From assembly GCF_000759475.1 (NCBI RefSeq), contig NZ_CP009454.1:1984001-2048000 (forward strand): 64,000 nt of DNA, given 5' to 3'. The notes beneath the pieces are model-generated. The model made no database searches. It saw only the letters and a program-made list of their open reading frames with translations, and was not told where the DNA came from. Of the stretch, positions 32,023-41,868 are shown one piece after another; position 1 is the first letter of the stretch; each line of letters opens with the position of its first letter. Made by a program: the position numbers and the translations under genes. Origin of the DNA: Pantoea rwandensis (GTDB lineage: Bacteria > Pseudomonadota > Gammaproteobacteria > Enterobacterales > Enterobacteriaceae).

Positions 32023-33036
32023 TTAACCCATGTGCAGAATCACTTTGCAGCAAGTGCGCGGATCTTTTTCGAACAGCGTCATCGCACGTTCAATCTCCGC
32101 CAGCGGGAAATAGTGCGTGACGAGTTTTTCTGGCTGAATCTGACCTTTCTCCATCCACTCAATCACCTGCGGGAAGCGATGGCTGTTAAGACGCGAAGTG
32201 AACAGCGACAGCTCTTTGCTGGTTAATGCCTGCTGCGTAATGCTGCAAGGTTCACCAGAGAAGCCCAGCAGGCCAATACGCGCCGCCGGAGAGGCGAGGG
32301 CAGCGGCTTCGGCCAGGATGGTGGGATGGCAGGCGGCATCAATGATCAGCGTGGGTTGCACGCCTTCAAGCTGTGCGGCCAGCGGAATGTCGCTGTTGTT
32401 GAACACCTGATCGGCGCCATTTGCTTGCGCCAGCGCCAGACGTTCCGGCAGGCGATCCACCACCAGCACTTTTTCTACGCCGTAGACGCCTTTGAGCACC
32501 TGAATCGCGGTTAAGCCCATCGGGCCTGCGCCGTAAATCAGCGCCACGTCATTGACCTGCGGCTTAAGGAAGGCGGTGATGTTCGCCGCGATGGTGAAGG
32601 GCTCCACCAGGCTGGCCAGTTTGTCGGGAATGGAAGCCGGCAGAGCGAATGCGTTCTTCGCCGGTGCCACCGCGAACTCGCTGAAACCGCCGTCACGGTG
32701 CACACCGATCACCTGCAATTCTTTGCAGACGTTCGGGCGGCCGATGGAGCAAGGGTAGCAGTGCCCGCAGCTCACCACCGGATCCACCGCGACACGCTCA
32801 CCGATACGCGCGGCATCCACGCCTTCACCGACGGCATCGATCAAGCCGAAGAACTCGTGACCAATCACGCGCGGGTATTTGGCGAAGGGATTATGGCCGT
32901 GCCAGATGTGCACATCTGAACCGCAGATACTGGCAAACTGTACTTTGACACGCACTTCGCCTGCGGCAGGTTCTGGCAATGCGCGTTCTGCCAGCACCAG
33001 TTCACCCGGTTGTTCAATTACGACACTTTTCATCAT
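32023..33036 (-). CDS. rspB: Zinc-dependent dehydrogenase RspB-like
   Basis: A 337-residue medium-chain zinc alcohol dehydrogenase closely resembling E. coli RspB. Catalytic zinc residues lie in SICGSDVHIWHGHNPFAKYPRVIGHEFFG, structural zinc cysteines in CGHCYPCSIGRPNVC, and the nucleotide fold in YGAGPMGLTAIQVLKGVYGV. The preferred substrate is probably a sugar-acid alcohol such as L-gulonate; this is inference from the family. It is the first gene of the minus-strand cluster; 193 bases separate it from the MFS gene, room for a second promoter. No rspA (mannonate dehydratase) gene is present nearby. Confidence 0.88.
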   Translation of the reverse strand: MMKSVVIEQPGELVLAERALPEPAAGEVRVKVQFASICGSDVHIWHGHNPFAKYPRVIGHEFFGLIDAVGEGVDAARIGERVAVDPVVSCGHCYPCSIGRPNVCKELQVIGVHRDGGFSEFAVAPAKNAFALPASIPDKLASLVEPFTIAANITAFLKPQVNDVALIYGAGPMGLTAIQVLKGVYGVEKVLVVDRLPERLALAQANGADQVFNNSDIPLAAQLEGVQPTLIIDAACHPTILAEAAALASPAARIGLLGFSGEPCSITQQALTSKELSLFTSRLNSHRFPQVIEWMEKGQIQPEKLVTHYFPLAEIERAMTLFEKDPRTCCKVILHMG

Positions 33037-33124
33037 TTACTCCTTGCCAGATACACGCTCAATCGCTGGATTTGGCATCAACGTGGATGCAATGAATGAA
33101 AAATACGCTTGCTAATACTACCAT

Positions 33125-33405
33125 ACAAGTCGGCGTTAAAGAGTTGTGAAGAGAGTCACAGAGTGCAGGGAGGGTGAACGACGAACTGTGTCGGTTTGGG
33201 AGATGGGGCGGGGGAATTTGAGGTGGGGCTGCAAGAATCAGAATATGCAGAGATGTGAGATGTGGGATGTTCAGCTTGGGTTGAGATGCTTAGGCAGGCC
33301 TAAGGTATTCAAACTGGATGTCGATGTTCAGATTGAGTTTAAGGTCTTCAGGCAGGATTGAGGAGGTGAGTTGGCTTCGAGATGTTCATGCCAAATTTCA
33401 GGCAT
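33125..33405. other. Non-coding G-rich segment next to tRNA-Asn
   Basis: No gene is visible between rspB and the tRNA terminator. The plus strand is rich in G and poor in C over about 250 bases. It contains several loosely similar pieces (GGTCTTCAGGCAGGATTGAG, TGCTTAGGCAGGCC, CGATGTTCAGATTGAG) that look like decayed short repeats. Confidence 0.4.
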
Positions 33406-33430
33406 AAAAAAAGCAGCCTGATAGGCTGCT
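33406..33430 (-). terminator. Terminator of tRNA-Asn
   Basis: AGCAGCCT (33412-33419) and AGGCTGCT (33423-33430) form an 8-base-pair stem that runs into a T tract on the minus strand, just past the tRNA 3' end. Confidence 0.9.
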
Positions 33431-33443
33431 CTTTTCAAGAATT

Positions 33444-33519
33444 TGGCTCCTCTGACTGGACTCGAACCAGTGACATACGGATTAACAGTCCGCCGTTCTA
33501 CCGACTGAACTACAGAGGA
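33444..33519 (-). tRNA. tRNA-Asn (anticodon GTT)
   Basis: A 76-base tRNA with encoded CCA. The minus-strand sequence begins TCCTCTGTAGTTCAG and ends AGTCAGAGGAGCCA; acceptor, D, anticodon and T arms (GGTTCGAGTCC) all pair. The anticodon GTT lies at 33484-33486. The sequence appears the same as E. coli tRNA-Asn. tRNA-Asn genes are frequent island integration sites, but no integrase or att duplication is seen here. Confidence 0.97.
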
Positions 33520-33538
33520 ATCGTTTGGAACGGGGCGC

Positions 33539-33567
33539 ATAGTAACGAGCAGGCTCTGGGTTGTCAA
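33539..33567 (-). promoter_or_regulatory. Sigma-70 promoter of tRNA-Asn
   Basis: On the minus strand a perfect -35 TTGACA (33562-33567) is followed by a 17-base spacer and -10 TACTAT (33539-33544). A GC-rich discriminator GCGCCCC comes next, as in stringently controlled stable-RNA promoters. Confidence 0.85.
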
Positions 33568-33666
33568 AGGCCTTTTCCACATTTTTTACTGACTGCTGAA
33601 TAAAGCGTCAATTTTGCGTTTCTCTTCCCTTTCACGCGGCGAATTACCCTCGATATCGGGCCTGTT

Positions 33667-33682
33667 TGTGATGTAAGTCACT
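33667..33682 (+). promoter_or_regulatory. CRP-like site upstream of the Gfo/Idh gene
   Basis: TGTGA-TGTAAG-TCACT matches the CRP core at 9 of 10 positions, 145 bases before the start codon. The rest of 33568-33827 shows no gene. Confidence 0.5.
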
Positions 33683-33827
33683 AATGCTATGCAAAATTAC
33701 ATTCTGATTTGTCGATTCTGTCGAATACCTCGCATGTATGATCACAGATATTTCATTTCGTCGTTGTCGGAGCCAAAAGCGAAACATATATTCCAGATCA
33801 ATTCCCACCCACAACTCCAGGTGCAGC

Positions 33828-34949
33828 ATGAACAAAGTCAGAATCGGTATGATCGGCAGTGGTTACATTGGTCGTTGTCACGCCATTGCTTACGCGCAGG
33901 CCCCCACTGTTTTCGCACTGAAAGGTGAAATCGTGCGGGAAATGCTGGCAGAGGTGAACCCGGAACTGGCCGCGAAACAGGCGGCAACCTTTGGCTTTGC
34001 CCGTTCAACCGGCGACTGGCATGAGCTGGTGCGCGATCCCAACATTGATGTGGTCGATATCTGCGCGCCGAACTTCCTGCACAAAGAGATGGCGCTGGAA
34101 GCGATTCGTAACGGCAAACACGTTTACTCGGAAAAACCGCTCTCCCTGTCCGTGGCCGATGCAGAAGAGATGGTGCAGGCCGCGCAGCAGGCAGGCGTCA
34201 AAACGCTGGTGGGCTTCAACTACATGAAAAACCCGACCAGCCAGCTGGCGCGTGAAATCATTGCGCGCGGTGAGATTGGAGAAGTGATTCATTTCTACGG
34301 TACGCATAATGAAGATTATCTGGCACGTCCGGAAACACCGCTCGATTGGCACTGCCAAAAAGCGCTGGCCGGTTTAGGTGCGCTGTGCGATTTGGCGGCG
34401 CATATCGTCAATATGGCGCACTATCTGGTCGGGGATATCGAAGAAGTCAGCGGCGATATGATGACGGTGATTAAACAGCGTCCCGATCCGAAAGATCATT
34501 CACGTTTGTTGCCAGTTGAGAACGAAGATCAGGCCAGCGCGCTGCTGCGCTTTAAAAACGGTGCGCACGGTGTGTTTGAAACTTCACGCATCGCCTGCGG
34601 CAGCAAAATGGGCCTGACCTATGTGGTCACCGGCACCAAAGGCACCCTGCGCTACACCCAGGAGCGTATGGCCGAGCTTGAGCTGTATATCCATGATGAA
34701 CCCGCTGGACGTCAGGGCTTCAAAACCATTCTGACCGGCCCGGCCCATCCTGATTACGCCAACTTCTGCGTATCAGCCGGTCATGGTATTGGTTTTAACG
34801 ATCAGAAAACCGTCGAGATCCGCGATTTGATCAACGGTATCGCGGCAGGCGATCGCATGTGGCCTGATTTTGCCGAAGGCTTGCAGGTACAGAAAGTACT
34901 GGAAGCGGTCGCGGTGTCCGCCGTCGAGCGTCGCTGGATGAAGGTGTAA
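33828..34949 (+). CDS. Gfo/Idh/MocA-family oxidoreductase
   Basis: A 373-residue NAD(P)-dependent sugar or inositol dehydrogenase. The N-terminal Rossmann domain starts KVRIGMIGSGYIGRCHAIAYAQ; the catalytic lysine is in SEKPLS (about residue 101). The C-terminal GFO_IDH_MocA domain carries GLGALCDLAAHIVNMAHYLVG. The ATG at 33828 after CCAGG is chosen by homology; the frame is open to 33738. It stands alone between tRNA-Asn and a repeat element, possibly under CRP control. The exact substrate cannot be told. Confidence 0.88.
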   Translation: MNKVRIGMIGSGYIGRCHAIAYAQAPTVFALKGEIVREMLAEVNPELAAKQAATFGFARSTGDWHELVRDPNIDVVDICAPNFLHKEMALEAIRNGKHVYSEKPLSLSVADAEEMVQAAQQAGVKTLVGFNYMKNPTSQLAREIIARGEIGEVIHFYGTHNEDYLARPETPLDWHCQKALAGLGALCDLAAHIVNMAHYLVGDIEEVSGDMMTVIKQRPDPKDHSRLLPVENEDQASALLRFKNGAHGVFETSRIACGSKMGLTYVVTGTKGTLRYTQERMAELELYIHDEPAGRQGFKTILTGPAHPDYANFCVSAGHGIGFNDQKTVEIRDLINGIAAGDRMWPDFAEGLQVQKVLEAVAVSAVERRWMKV

Positions 34950-35008
34950 CGCCTACTCGTCAAGTGCAATCCCTGGATTAATAGCACGCACTCAAGCTAA
35001 TAAGCAGG

Positions 35009-35201
35009 CTGGGGGCCGTTCTGGGGCAGGCACTTCGCAGCGCTGAACGGAATGAGGAAGCCAGGAGAGCCAGCATGGATGCTGGCGAAAGGCGCAGCCG
35101 GAACAGGGATGTTCCGTCTGCGCCGGTCCGTCAGGCTGACGAGTGAAGTGAAGGTACCGCGTCAGCGGCGCGAGGACCGCCAAGCCCAGAACGGCCCCCA
35201 G
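35009..35201 (+). repeat. Palindromic dispersed element, copy 3
   Basis: A 193-base unit bounded by a perfect 17-base inverted repeat, CTGGGGGCCGTTCTGGG at 35009-35025 and its complement at 35185-35201. It shares with copy 2 the segments CTTCGCAGCGCTGAAC, GTGAAGG and GGCGCGAGGACCGCC. Hairpin I is GCCAGCA/TGCTGGC (loop TGGA, 35069-35086). Hairpin II is GGCGCAG/CTGCGCC enclosing CGGAACA/TGTTCCG (loop GGGA, 35091-35124). The outer repeat bases differ from copies 1 and 2. To its right, CCAGAC-GCGTCA-like pieces recur twice before yegS. The remainder of 34950-35307 holds no gene. Confidence 0.8.
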
Positions 35202-35307
35202 ACGGCGACACCACGGGCCCCCTAAAATCCATCACCACCAGCTCTCCAGACTGCGTCATCCCCGGCAACCAACCCGCTCTTATCACCTGCCTCTCAACTG
35301 ACAAACA

Positions 35308-36207
35308 TCACGCCAGCAGTGGGCACTGCGGCGGCAGACGGCAGCTCAGCGCGCCGGGCATCACTTCAATTTCAAATTCACTACCGGTCAGCGGCTCGCC
35401 ATCCAGATTAAACGTCATCTCATGCGGGGAGCGAATGCGTAGCGATTGCAACTGCGCCGAGACAATATTCGGGTTCTCATCATTGCGCGTCAGCGAATGC
35501 AGTAGCGTTGGCAACAGCTCCTGCGCGGTCACAATGCTCAGATTCAGCTGCCCATCATTGATCAACGCATCCGGACACAACTTCTGCCCGCCACCCGCCT
35601 GACGACCATTACCAATGCCGATCACCAATGCATCGCCTTGCCACGCAAAGCCCGGTCCGCTGATCTCACAACTATCCGGCTTCAGCGCATCCACCCGCAT
35701 CAAACCGTGAATAAAGTACGACACGCCGCCCAAAGCCGATTTCAATTTCTCCGGCGTCTCCGTGGTGATACGCGTGCCAAAGCCACCGGTCGCCATATTG
35801 ATAAAATAGCGATCGCCATTCACGCGCGCCAAATCAATCGCGCTGGCTTTGCCCAACACCGCCAGACGCAGTGCCGGTTCCATCTCCGCTGGAATACCGA
35901 CGCTGGTGGCGAAATCATTGGCCGTGCCAAGCGGCAGAATACCCAGCGCCGGACGTTGCTCTTCAGCCACCGCCGCCAGCGCTGTGGCAATCTCATTGAT
36001 GGTGCCATCGCCGCCACCGGCGACCACGGTTTCAGCCTGCAACGCCACCGCTTCCTGCACGTAACGGTCGCCGTCGCCCTTTTCCCAGGTCACGCGCACC
36101 GCCAGATTAAAGCCTTCCTCACGCAGCGTATTAACCGCCGCACGCAAATCTTCATTGCCCGCGCCTTTTCCATTGAGGATCAGCAGCGTCAGTGGTTTGT
36201 TTTGCAT
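35308..36207 (-). CDS. yegS: Lipid kinase YegS
   Basis: YegS is a cytoplasmic diacylglycerol-kinase-fold lipid kinase; the E. coli protein phosphorylates phosphatidylglycerol in vitro. The 299-residue length equals E. coli. The nucleotide loop GGGDGTINE and the following PLGTANDFA motif are intact, as is the C-terminal LDGEPL motif. The ATG at 36207 follows AAGGA by 7 bases; the upstream open frame runs through the trhP terminator. Same strand as trhP. Confidence 0.95.
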   Translation of the reverse strand: MQNKPLTLLILNGKGAGNEDLRAAVNTLREEGFNLAVRVTWEKGDGDRYVQEAVALQAETVVAGGGDGTINEIATALAAVAEEQRPALGILPLGTANDFATSVGIPAEMEPALRLAVLGKASAIDLARVNGDRYFINMATGGFGTRITTETPEKLKSALGGVSYFIHGLMRVDALKPDSCEISGPGFAWQGDALVIGIGNGRQAGGGQKLCPDALINDGQLNLSIVTAQELLPTLLHSLTRNDENPNIVSAQLQSLRIRSPHEMTFNLDGEPLTGSEFEIEVMPGALSCRLPPQCPLLA

Positions 36208-36282
36208 AATCAGTTCCTTGAGGCGAAATACGATGCAGTGGTTATAGCATAGCTGGACGGGGAACTTTATCGGCGGGCGATG

Positions 36283-36318
36283 AAAAAAAGAAAACCCGCA
36301 CGGGGGAGCCGGGCGGGT
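36283..36318 (-). terminator. Terminator of trhP
   Basis: ACCCGC (36294-36299) and GCGGGT (36313-36318) form the stem; on the minus strand TTTTC and seven T residues follow. It lies about 120 bases past the trhP stop and just upstream of yegS. Confidence 0.6.
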
Positions 36319-36439
36319 GAATGAGGTGGTTCCTGGTACTACCTGCTGTTTATTGTTACTCGTTAGCAGCAGGCGGGATTCTAAAGCGAGGCGCAGTGGC
36401 GGTCTGTGATCCTGTTCTAACTTCGCGCCTTTCTTTTCA

Positions 36440-37807
36440 TTATGTGCGCTTTTTTCCGTGCGGATCGTAGGTGCTGTTGCCATCAGTAAAATTACGCATC
36501 AACAAGGCAAAGGCCAGATCCACCGATTCCGGTACCGGGATCCACACGCGATGTCCATCGCCCGGTGCCACCTCCACCGCCGCGCCTTTATCATTTTGCA
36601 TCGATTCCAGCGTACAGTTCAGATTGCCCTGCGGCGTCATGATCTCCACGGAATCCCCGAGCAGAAACTTATTCTTCACCGCGATCTGCGCCCAGTCACC
36701 GCGACGCTCACCGGTAAATTCCCCGACAAACTGCTGGCGTTCGGAAACGGAGAAACCCTGCTCATAGTTCTGATAACTGTCATGAGTATGACGACGCAGG
36801 AAACCCTCGGTATAGCCGCGATGCGCCAGACCTTCCAGCGTCTCCAGCAGCGCCGGATCGAACGGCTTACCGGCTGCCGCATCATCGATGGCGCGACGAT
36901 ATACCTGCGCGGTGCGAGCACAGTAATAGAAAGATTTGGTACGGCCTTCAATTTTTAATGAATGCACGCCCATCTGGCTCAGGCGCTCGACGTGGGCCAC
37001 CGCGCGCAAATCCTTTGAGTTCATGATGTAAGTGCCGTGCTCATCTTCAAAGGCACTCATCACTTCACCGGGCTTCATCTTCTCTTCTAATAAAAATACG
37101 CGGTCGGTCGTTGCGCCAACGCCCAGCGTGGGCTCCTGCACCTCAACCGGCTGATGGAAACCGACAATATTGCCCACCTCATCCTGTTTGCCTTCTTCTA
37201 CTTTATATTCCCAGCGGCAGGCGTTGGTGCAGGTGCCCTGATTAGGATCGCGCTTGTTGAGATAACCCGACAACAGACAGCGGCCGGAATAGGCCATGCA
37301 CAGTGCGCCGTGCACGAAGATCTCAATTTCCATCTCTGGCACCTGCTGGCGAATCTCAGCAATCTCATCCAGCGACAGCTCGCGCGACAAGATCACGCGG
37401 GTCAGCCCCATCTGCTGCCAGAACTTCACGGTCGCCCAGTTCACTGCATTTGCCTGCACTGACAGATGAATCGGCATCTCAGGAAAGGCTTCGCGCACCA
37501 GCATAATCAGGCCGGGATCGGACATGATCAACGCATCGGGCTGCATCTCCACCACCGGCGTCAGGTCGCGGATAAAGGTTTTCAGCTTGGCGTTATGCGG
37601 CGCGATGTTCACCACCACGTAGAATTTCTTACCCAGCTGGTGGGCTTCTTCAATGCCTTTGGCCAGCACTTCGTGGGTGAATTCATTGTTGCGTACGCGC
37701 AGGCTGTAGCGCGGCTGACCGGCATACACGGCGTCAGCGCCGTAGGCAAAGGCATAGCGCATATTCTTCAGCGATCCCGCTGGAGAAAGGAGTTCAGGTT
37801 TAAACAT
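36440..37807 (-). CDS. trhP: U32-family tRNA hydroxylation protein TrhP (YegQ)
   Basis: TrhP is needed for prephenate-dependent hydroxylation of uridine 34 in tRNA, giving 5-hydroxyuridine precursors. The 455-residue protein is close to E. coli YegQ. It starts [37 protein letters not shown] and has the U32 signature [23 protein letters not shown] plus the cysteine cluster [12 protein letters not shown] that is thought to bind an iron-sulfur cluster. The start at 37807 is by homology; the frame extends five codons further. It is a single-gene unit upstream of yegS. Confidence 0.95.
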   Translation of the reverse strand: MFKPELLSPAGSLKNMRYAFAYGADAVYAGQPRYSLRVRNNEFTHEVLAKGIEEAHQLGKKFYVVVNIAPHNAKLKTFIRDLTPVVEMQPDALIMSDPGLIMLVREAFPEMPIHLSVQANAVNWATVKFWQQMGLTRVILSRELSLDEIAEIRQQVPEMEIEIFVHGALCMAYSGRCLLSGYLNKRDPNQGTCTNACRWEYKVEEGKQDEVGNIVGFHQPVEVQEPTLGVGATTDRVFLLEEKMKPGEVMSAFEDEHGTYIMNSKDLRAVAHVERLSQMGVHSLKIEGRTKSFYYCARTAQVYRRAIDDAAAGKPFDPALLETLEGLAHRGYTEGFLRRHTHDSYQNYEQGFSVSERQQFVGEFTGERRGDWAQIAVKNKFLLGDSVEIMTPQGNLNCTLESMQNDKGAAVEVAPGDGHRVWIPVPESVDLAFALLMRNFTDGNSTYDPHGKKRT

Positions 37808-37947
37808 GGAGGGAAATCTCACTGATGTCAGGTCAGCATGCCATCGGCGATGGCAGGTGCACGAGCCGCATCAAACGGCCCTGCAAAAGGTGGGGAATTG
37901 TAGGCAGGGCCGCCGCTGAAGTAAATTGATCTACATCAAGCTAAGCG

Positions 37948-38655
37948 CTACATCAGGCGACAGACGTCCGCTTCCCAGCGATAACCCATGCCGTACACCG
38001 CGCGAATAAACGGCTGCTCCGCATCGAGATTTTCCAGCTTACGACGCAGGTTTTTGATATGGCTATCGATAGTACGGTCGGTGACCACGCGATAATCGTC
38101 ATAAAGATGGTTCAGCAACTGTTCGCGCGAGAACACTTTACCCGGCTCCAGCGCCAGGGTTTTCAGCAAGCGGAATTCAGCAGGGGTCAGTTCCAGTTGC
38201 TGTTCACGCCAGCTGGCCTGAAAACGCCCTTCATCAATCAGCAGATGCGAGGCGAGTTGCGCCTCTTCGGGCGAACGTTTCACGCGGCGCAGAATGGTTT
38301 TCACACGCGCCACCACTTCACGCGGGCTGAAAGGCTTGCAGATGTAATCGTCTGCGCCAATCTCCAGCCCCAGCAAGCGGTCAATCTCCTCGGTGCGCGC
38401 GGTGACCATGATGATCGGCAGCTCAGAGAAACGGCGGATCTCGCGGCACAGCGTTAAGCCATCACGGCCCGGCAGCATCAAATCCAGCAGCATCAAATCT
38501 GGCGGCGAGTGCTGCACATAGCTCAGCACCTCATTGCCATCCGCAATATGGTGAGTGCGATAGTTGGACGCCTGCAGATAATCAATCATCAGCTGCGCCA
38601 GTTTGGGTTCATCTTCAACAACAAGGATCAGTGGATCGTGATTATCCGGGCTCAT
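37948..38655 (-). CDS. baeR: Envelope-stress response regulator BaeR
   Basis: BaeR is an OmpR-type response regulator that activates mdtABC, acrD and spy in response to envelope stress. The 235-residue protein has a receiver domain with the phospho-acceptor in [12 protein letters not shown] (Asp58) and a C-terminal winged helix ([34 protein letters not shown]). It ends [11 protein letters not shown], as in E. coli. It is the last gene of the mdtABC-mdtD-baeSR operon, 3 bases after baeS. Confidence 0.96.
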   Translation of the reverse strand: MSPDNHDPLILVVEDEPKLAQLMIDYLQASNYRTHHIADGNEVLSYVQHSPPDLMLLDLMLPGRDGLTLCREIRRFSELPIIMVTARTEEIDRLLGLEIGADDYICKPFSPREVVARVKTILRRVKRSPEEAQLASHLLIDEGRFQASWREQQLELTPAEFRLLKTLALEPGKVFSREQLLNHLYDDYRVVTDRTIDSHIKNLRRKLENLDAEQPFIRAVYGMGYRWEADVCRLM

Positions 38656-38658
38656 AAG

Positions 38659-40050
38659 CTATTTCTGGTGAGGAACATACGGCAAGTTTAGCGCGATTTG
38701 CAGCCCACCTAAATCAGAGTGATCCGCAGAAATGCTGCCGCTGTGTGCTTCAACAATGTTTTTACAGATCGCCAGACCCAATCCAGAGCCGCCGCTGGCG
38801 CGATTGCGTGAACTTTCAGCGCGGAAAAAACGCTCAAAAAGATGTGCCTGATGCTCAGCGTCCACGCCAGGCGCGCTATCCGCAAAGCGTAACTGCCAGT
38901 ATTTGCCGTGTTGCTGCAGGCTGACCCGTACTTCGCCACCGGCATCTGTGTAACGCAGGCTATTCTCCAGCAGATTCGTGAACAACTGCATTAAACGATC
39001 GGGATCGCCAAAGCTTTCCGCTTTGGGCGGCAGTGCGAGAGTGAGCGTCAACTCCCGGCTGCGATAGCGCTCGCCGAAACTGCCTGCCACCACTTCCAAC
39101 AGATTCACCACATCCACCGGCTGTTTACGATAGGCGAGGGCGCCCGCGTCAGACAACGACAGCTGATGCAGGTCGTCCACCAGTTTGGTCAGCACCACCA
39201 CTTCGCTCTGCAGTGAGGTGATGGCTTCCGGCGTCAGCTTGCGCACACCATCCTGCATCGCTTCCAGCTCACCGCGCATGATCGCCAGCGGCGTGCGCAG
39301 CTCGTGGGAGATATCGGCCATAAAAGCGCGGCGGTTACTTTCGTTCTTTTCCAGCGAACTGGCGAGCTGGTTAAAATCGCGCGCCAGCTGGCCGATTTCA
39401 TCACTGCTGCCCACTTCCACTCGTGTGGAAAATTTACCTGCCGCCAGCTCGTGGGTGCCATCCACCAGCCGTTTCACCGGGGCCAGCAAGCCACGCGCCA
39501 GCAGCCAGGTGACCAGCGCCGCCAGCAGCGTGGTGAGCGTGACGATCATCCAGCTGGTACGCCGCTGCTGCAGGTCAAAGTTGATATCGGTGCTGCGCGT
39601 TAGCCGCTCAGCGGGCGAGGCGATCACCCAACCCACCACTTTGCCCGTGCTGGTGGTGATGTTGCGACGGGTGCCTTCCGGCGGCACCGGCGAGTGCGGC
39701 CCGGACAACACTTTATACTGCTGATCAATAATCCAGAATTGAGTGCGCCAGCCGTGTGGCGGTAGCTGCGTACTGCTGCCGGGATTTTGTTCCATCGAAC
39801 GCAGAATGGTGAAAATCAGCCGATCGTTGTTCCGCAGGAAATCCCAGTCGCCGTGCTGCTCGTACTGATCCGCCAGTGCATCGCTCAGCAGGGTTAAGCG
39901 TTGCTCATTGCCTTTTTTGATGTAATCGACAAAGCCATGCTCAAAGCTGAGACGCACGCCCCAGTGCATGGTGATGATCACCAGCATGCAGGTGGAAAAT
40001 ATCGCCACAAACAGCTTGGCGCCAATGCCGAGTTTCACCGGCTGCTTCAT
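38659..40050 (-). CDS. baeS: Envelope-stress sensor histidine kinase BaeS
   Basis: BaeS is the membrane kinase partner of BaeR. The 463-residue protein has an N-terminal helix (residues 8-30), a periplasmic region, a second helix near 160-180, HAMP ([18 protein letters not shown]), the phosphorylated His in [16 protein letters not shown], and the ATP-binding N, G1 and G2 boxes ([29 protein letters not shown]). It overlaps mdtD by 4 bases and precedes baeR by 3. Confidence 0.96.
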   Translation of the reverse strand: MKQPVKLGIGAKLFVAIFSTCMLVIITMHWGVRLSFEHGFVDYIKKGNEQRLTLLSDALADQYEQHGDWDFLRNNDRLIFTILRSMEQNPGSSTQLPPHGWRTQFWIIDQQYKVLSGPHSPVPPEGTRRNITTSTGKVVGWVIASPAERLTRSTDINFDLQQRRTSWMIVTLTTLLAALVTWLLARGLLAPVKRLVDGTHELAAGKFSTRVEVGSSDEIGQLARDFNQLASSLEKNESNRRAFMADISHELRTPLAIMRGELEAMQDGVRKLTPEAITSLQSEVVVLTKLVDDLHQLSLSDAGALAYRKQPVDVVNLLEVVAGSFGERYRSRELTLTLALPPKAESFGDPDRLMQLFTNLLENSLRYTDAGGEVRVSLQQHGKYWQLRFADSAPGVDAEHQAHLFERFFRAESSRNRASGGSGLGLAICKNIVEAHSGSISADHSDLGGLQIALNLPYVPHQK

Positions 40051-41453
40051 GCTTTTCTCCTGCCTCTGAGATCCACGTTCTTACTCACATCTTTTGGTAC
40101 GCGCCAGAACACCAGTGCCGGCAACACAATCACTAACGCCATGCACAGATAGGTATAAATAAAGGTTTGATGCGCGGCGGCGCTGTTGGTCACGGCACCG
40201 TGTGCGAAGGCACCCAGCAGTAAACCGGCCACCGTGACGCCAATACTCATCGACAACTGCATGATCATCGAGAGCAGGCTGTTGCCGCTGGAGGCCAAAT
40301 CATCCGGCAACTCTTTCAGCGTTAAAGTATTCATTGAGGAGAAGCGGATGGCATTCACCATTCCTTGCAGTAGCAGCACCACTGGCAGCATCCACACCCA
40401 ACCGAGCAGCGCCACGGCCGGGAACAGCAACACCACCAGCGCCAGCGCGACTGTCGCACCGACCAGCGCATTACGGTAGCCGAACAGATTCACGATGCGC
40501 ACCACCACGCGTTTGGTGCCCATGTTGCCCAGCACCATCGGGATCATCATCAATCCGGCGTGGAATGGGCTGTAGCCGAGGCCCACCTGCAGAAAGATCG
40601 GTGTCATAAACGGCAGCATGCCGCTACCGATACGGCCGGTGAAGCTGCCGAGCAGGCCAATCGAATAAATACGGTTGTCGAACAGCTTGAGGCTAAACAG
40701 CGCATTGTCGTTATTGCGGCCGTGCATCAGGTAGAACAGCAGGGAGAACACACCGACCAGAATCAACAGGCCGAGCAGCAGCGGGGAACCGCCGGTGCTG
40801 CGTTGGCCGTCGAGCGCCAGCGTCAACGTTGCCATGCCAACCGCCAGCAGCACGAAGCCGAGGAAATCAAAGCGCTTGGTTTGCATTGTGTAATTCGGCA
40901 TCAGCATCAGGGTGGCAATCGCACCGATAATCCCCACCGGAATGTTGATCAGGAAAATCCAGTGCCAGCTGGCGTACTGCACCAATATCCCACCCAGCGC
41001 CGGGCCGAGCAGCGGACCGATTTGCCCGGGCGTGGTGACAAAGGTCATCGCCGACATGTACTGTTCGCGCGGCACGATTTTCATCACCGTCAAACGCCCT
41101 ACCGGCACCATCATCGCACCGCCCACGCCTTGCACCACACGTGCCATCACCAGTTGATCGAGTGAGGTGGAGAAGGCGCACAGCACCGATCCGATGCTGA
41201 ACAGCACAATGGCGCAGAAGAAAATGTTGCGTACGCCGAAGCGATCCGCCAGCCAGCCGCTGATCGGTAGTGTCACCGCCACCGTGAGCACATACGACAC
41301 GATCACCGAGTGCATATTGAGTGGGCTAACGTTGAGATCGCGCGCCATCGAAGGAATGGCGGTATTCACGATGGTGGTATCCAGCGCCTGCATAAAAAAG
41401 CCGAAGGCGACGATCCACAGTTGCCAGCGCACGGTGGCATTTTGCGAGTTCAT
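40047..41453 (-). CDS. mdtD: MFS transporter MdtD (DHA2 type)
   Basis: MdtD is a 14-helix DHA2-family major-facilitator protein of the inner membrane, 468 residues (471 in E. coli). The start [37 protein letters not shown] carries the DHA2 motif. Despite its name, E. coli MdtD does not add to MdtABC drug resistance and has been linked to iron-citrate export. Its start lies 16 bases after the vapC stop, so it depends on transcription through the inserted vapBC unless vapBC supplies a promoter. Confidence 0.95.
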   Translation of the reverse strand: MNSQNATVRWQLWIVAFGFFMQALDTTIVNTAIPSMARDLNVSPLNMHSVIVSYVLTVAVTLPISGWLADRFGVRNIFFCAIVLFSIGSVLCAFSTSLDQLVMARVVQGVGGAMMVPVGRLTVMKIVPREQYMSAMTFVTTPGQIGPLLGPALGGILVQYASWHWIFLINIPVGIIGAIATLMLMPNYTMQTKRFDFLGFVLLAVGMATLTLALDGQRSTGGSPLLLGLLILVGVFSLLFYLMHGRNNDNALFSLKLFDNRIYSIGLLGSFTGRIGSGMLPFMTPIFLQVGLGYSPFHAGLMMIPMVLGNMGTKRVVVRIVNLFGYRNALVGATVALALVVLLFPAVALLGWVWMLPVVLLLQGMVNAIRFSSMNTLTLKELPDDLASSGNSLLSMIMQLSMSIGVTVAGLLLGAFAHGAVTNSAAAHQTFIYTYLCMALVIVLPALVFWRVPKDVSKNVDLRGRRKA

Positions 41454-41469
41454 GGAGAGTACCGTTGTG

Positions 41470-41868
41470 TTAAAGCCAGTTTTCGCTGATTAACCCGTTC
41501 ATCCGTGAAAATTCGCGCAGGTTGTTGGTAATGAGTGTTAGCGCTTCACTTCTCGCATGTGCAGCGATGTGCAAATCATTCAGACCAATGGGTGTGCCTT
41601 TCTTTTCAAGCTCAGCGCGGATCGAGCCGTAATGAAATGCTGCCTTTTGATCGTAACTGAGCACGTCCAGACGCGAAATGAAGTCTTCAACCGTGCGTAA
41701 ATTCCTTTCAGGAAAAGCACTTTTTTCCGCGCCATGAACGAGTTCAGCAAGCGTAATTGAAGAGATGACCATGCGCCCGACGTTGGCGTTAAAGCGTTCA
41801 AGAACCTCAATCGGGCGGCGTTTAATGACATAGATGACGATGTTGGTATCCAGCATGTAGCGATGCAT
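41470..41868 (-). CDS. vapC: VapC toxin, PIN-domain tRNA endonuclease
   Basis: The 132-residue toxin belongs to the enterobacterial VapC group that cleaves initiator tRNA-fMet in the anticodon stem-loop. The PIN acidic residues are intact: Asp7 (MLDTN), Glu42 ([10 protein letters not shown]) and Asp98 ([13 protein letters not shown]), followed by TNNLREF. The start overlaps the vapB stop (TAATG), so toxin and antitoxin are coupled. The pair lies between mdtC and mdtD, splitting a normally tight operon. Nothing suggests inactivation. Confidence 0.93.
   Translation of the reverse strand: MHRYMLDTNIVIYVIKRRPIEVLERFNANVGRMVISSITLAELVHGAEKSAFPERNLRTVEDFISRLDVLSYDQKAAFHYGSIRAELEKKGTPIGLNDLHIAAHARSEALTLITNNLREFSRMNGLISENWL

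Noticed and set aside
33444-33519. tRNA-Asn as attachment site of a genomic island
   Set aside because: No integrase gene, no duplicated tRNA 3' end and only ordinary metabolic genes are found on either side.
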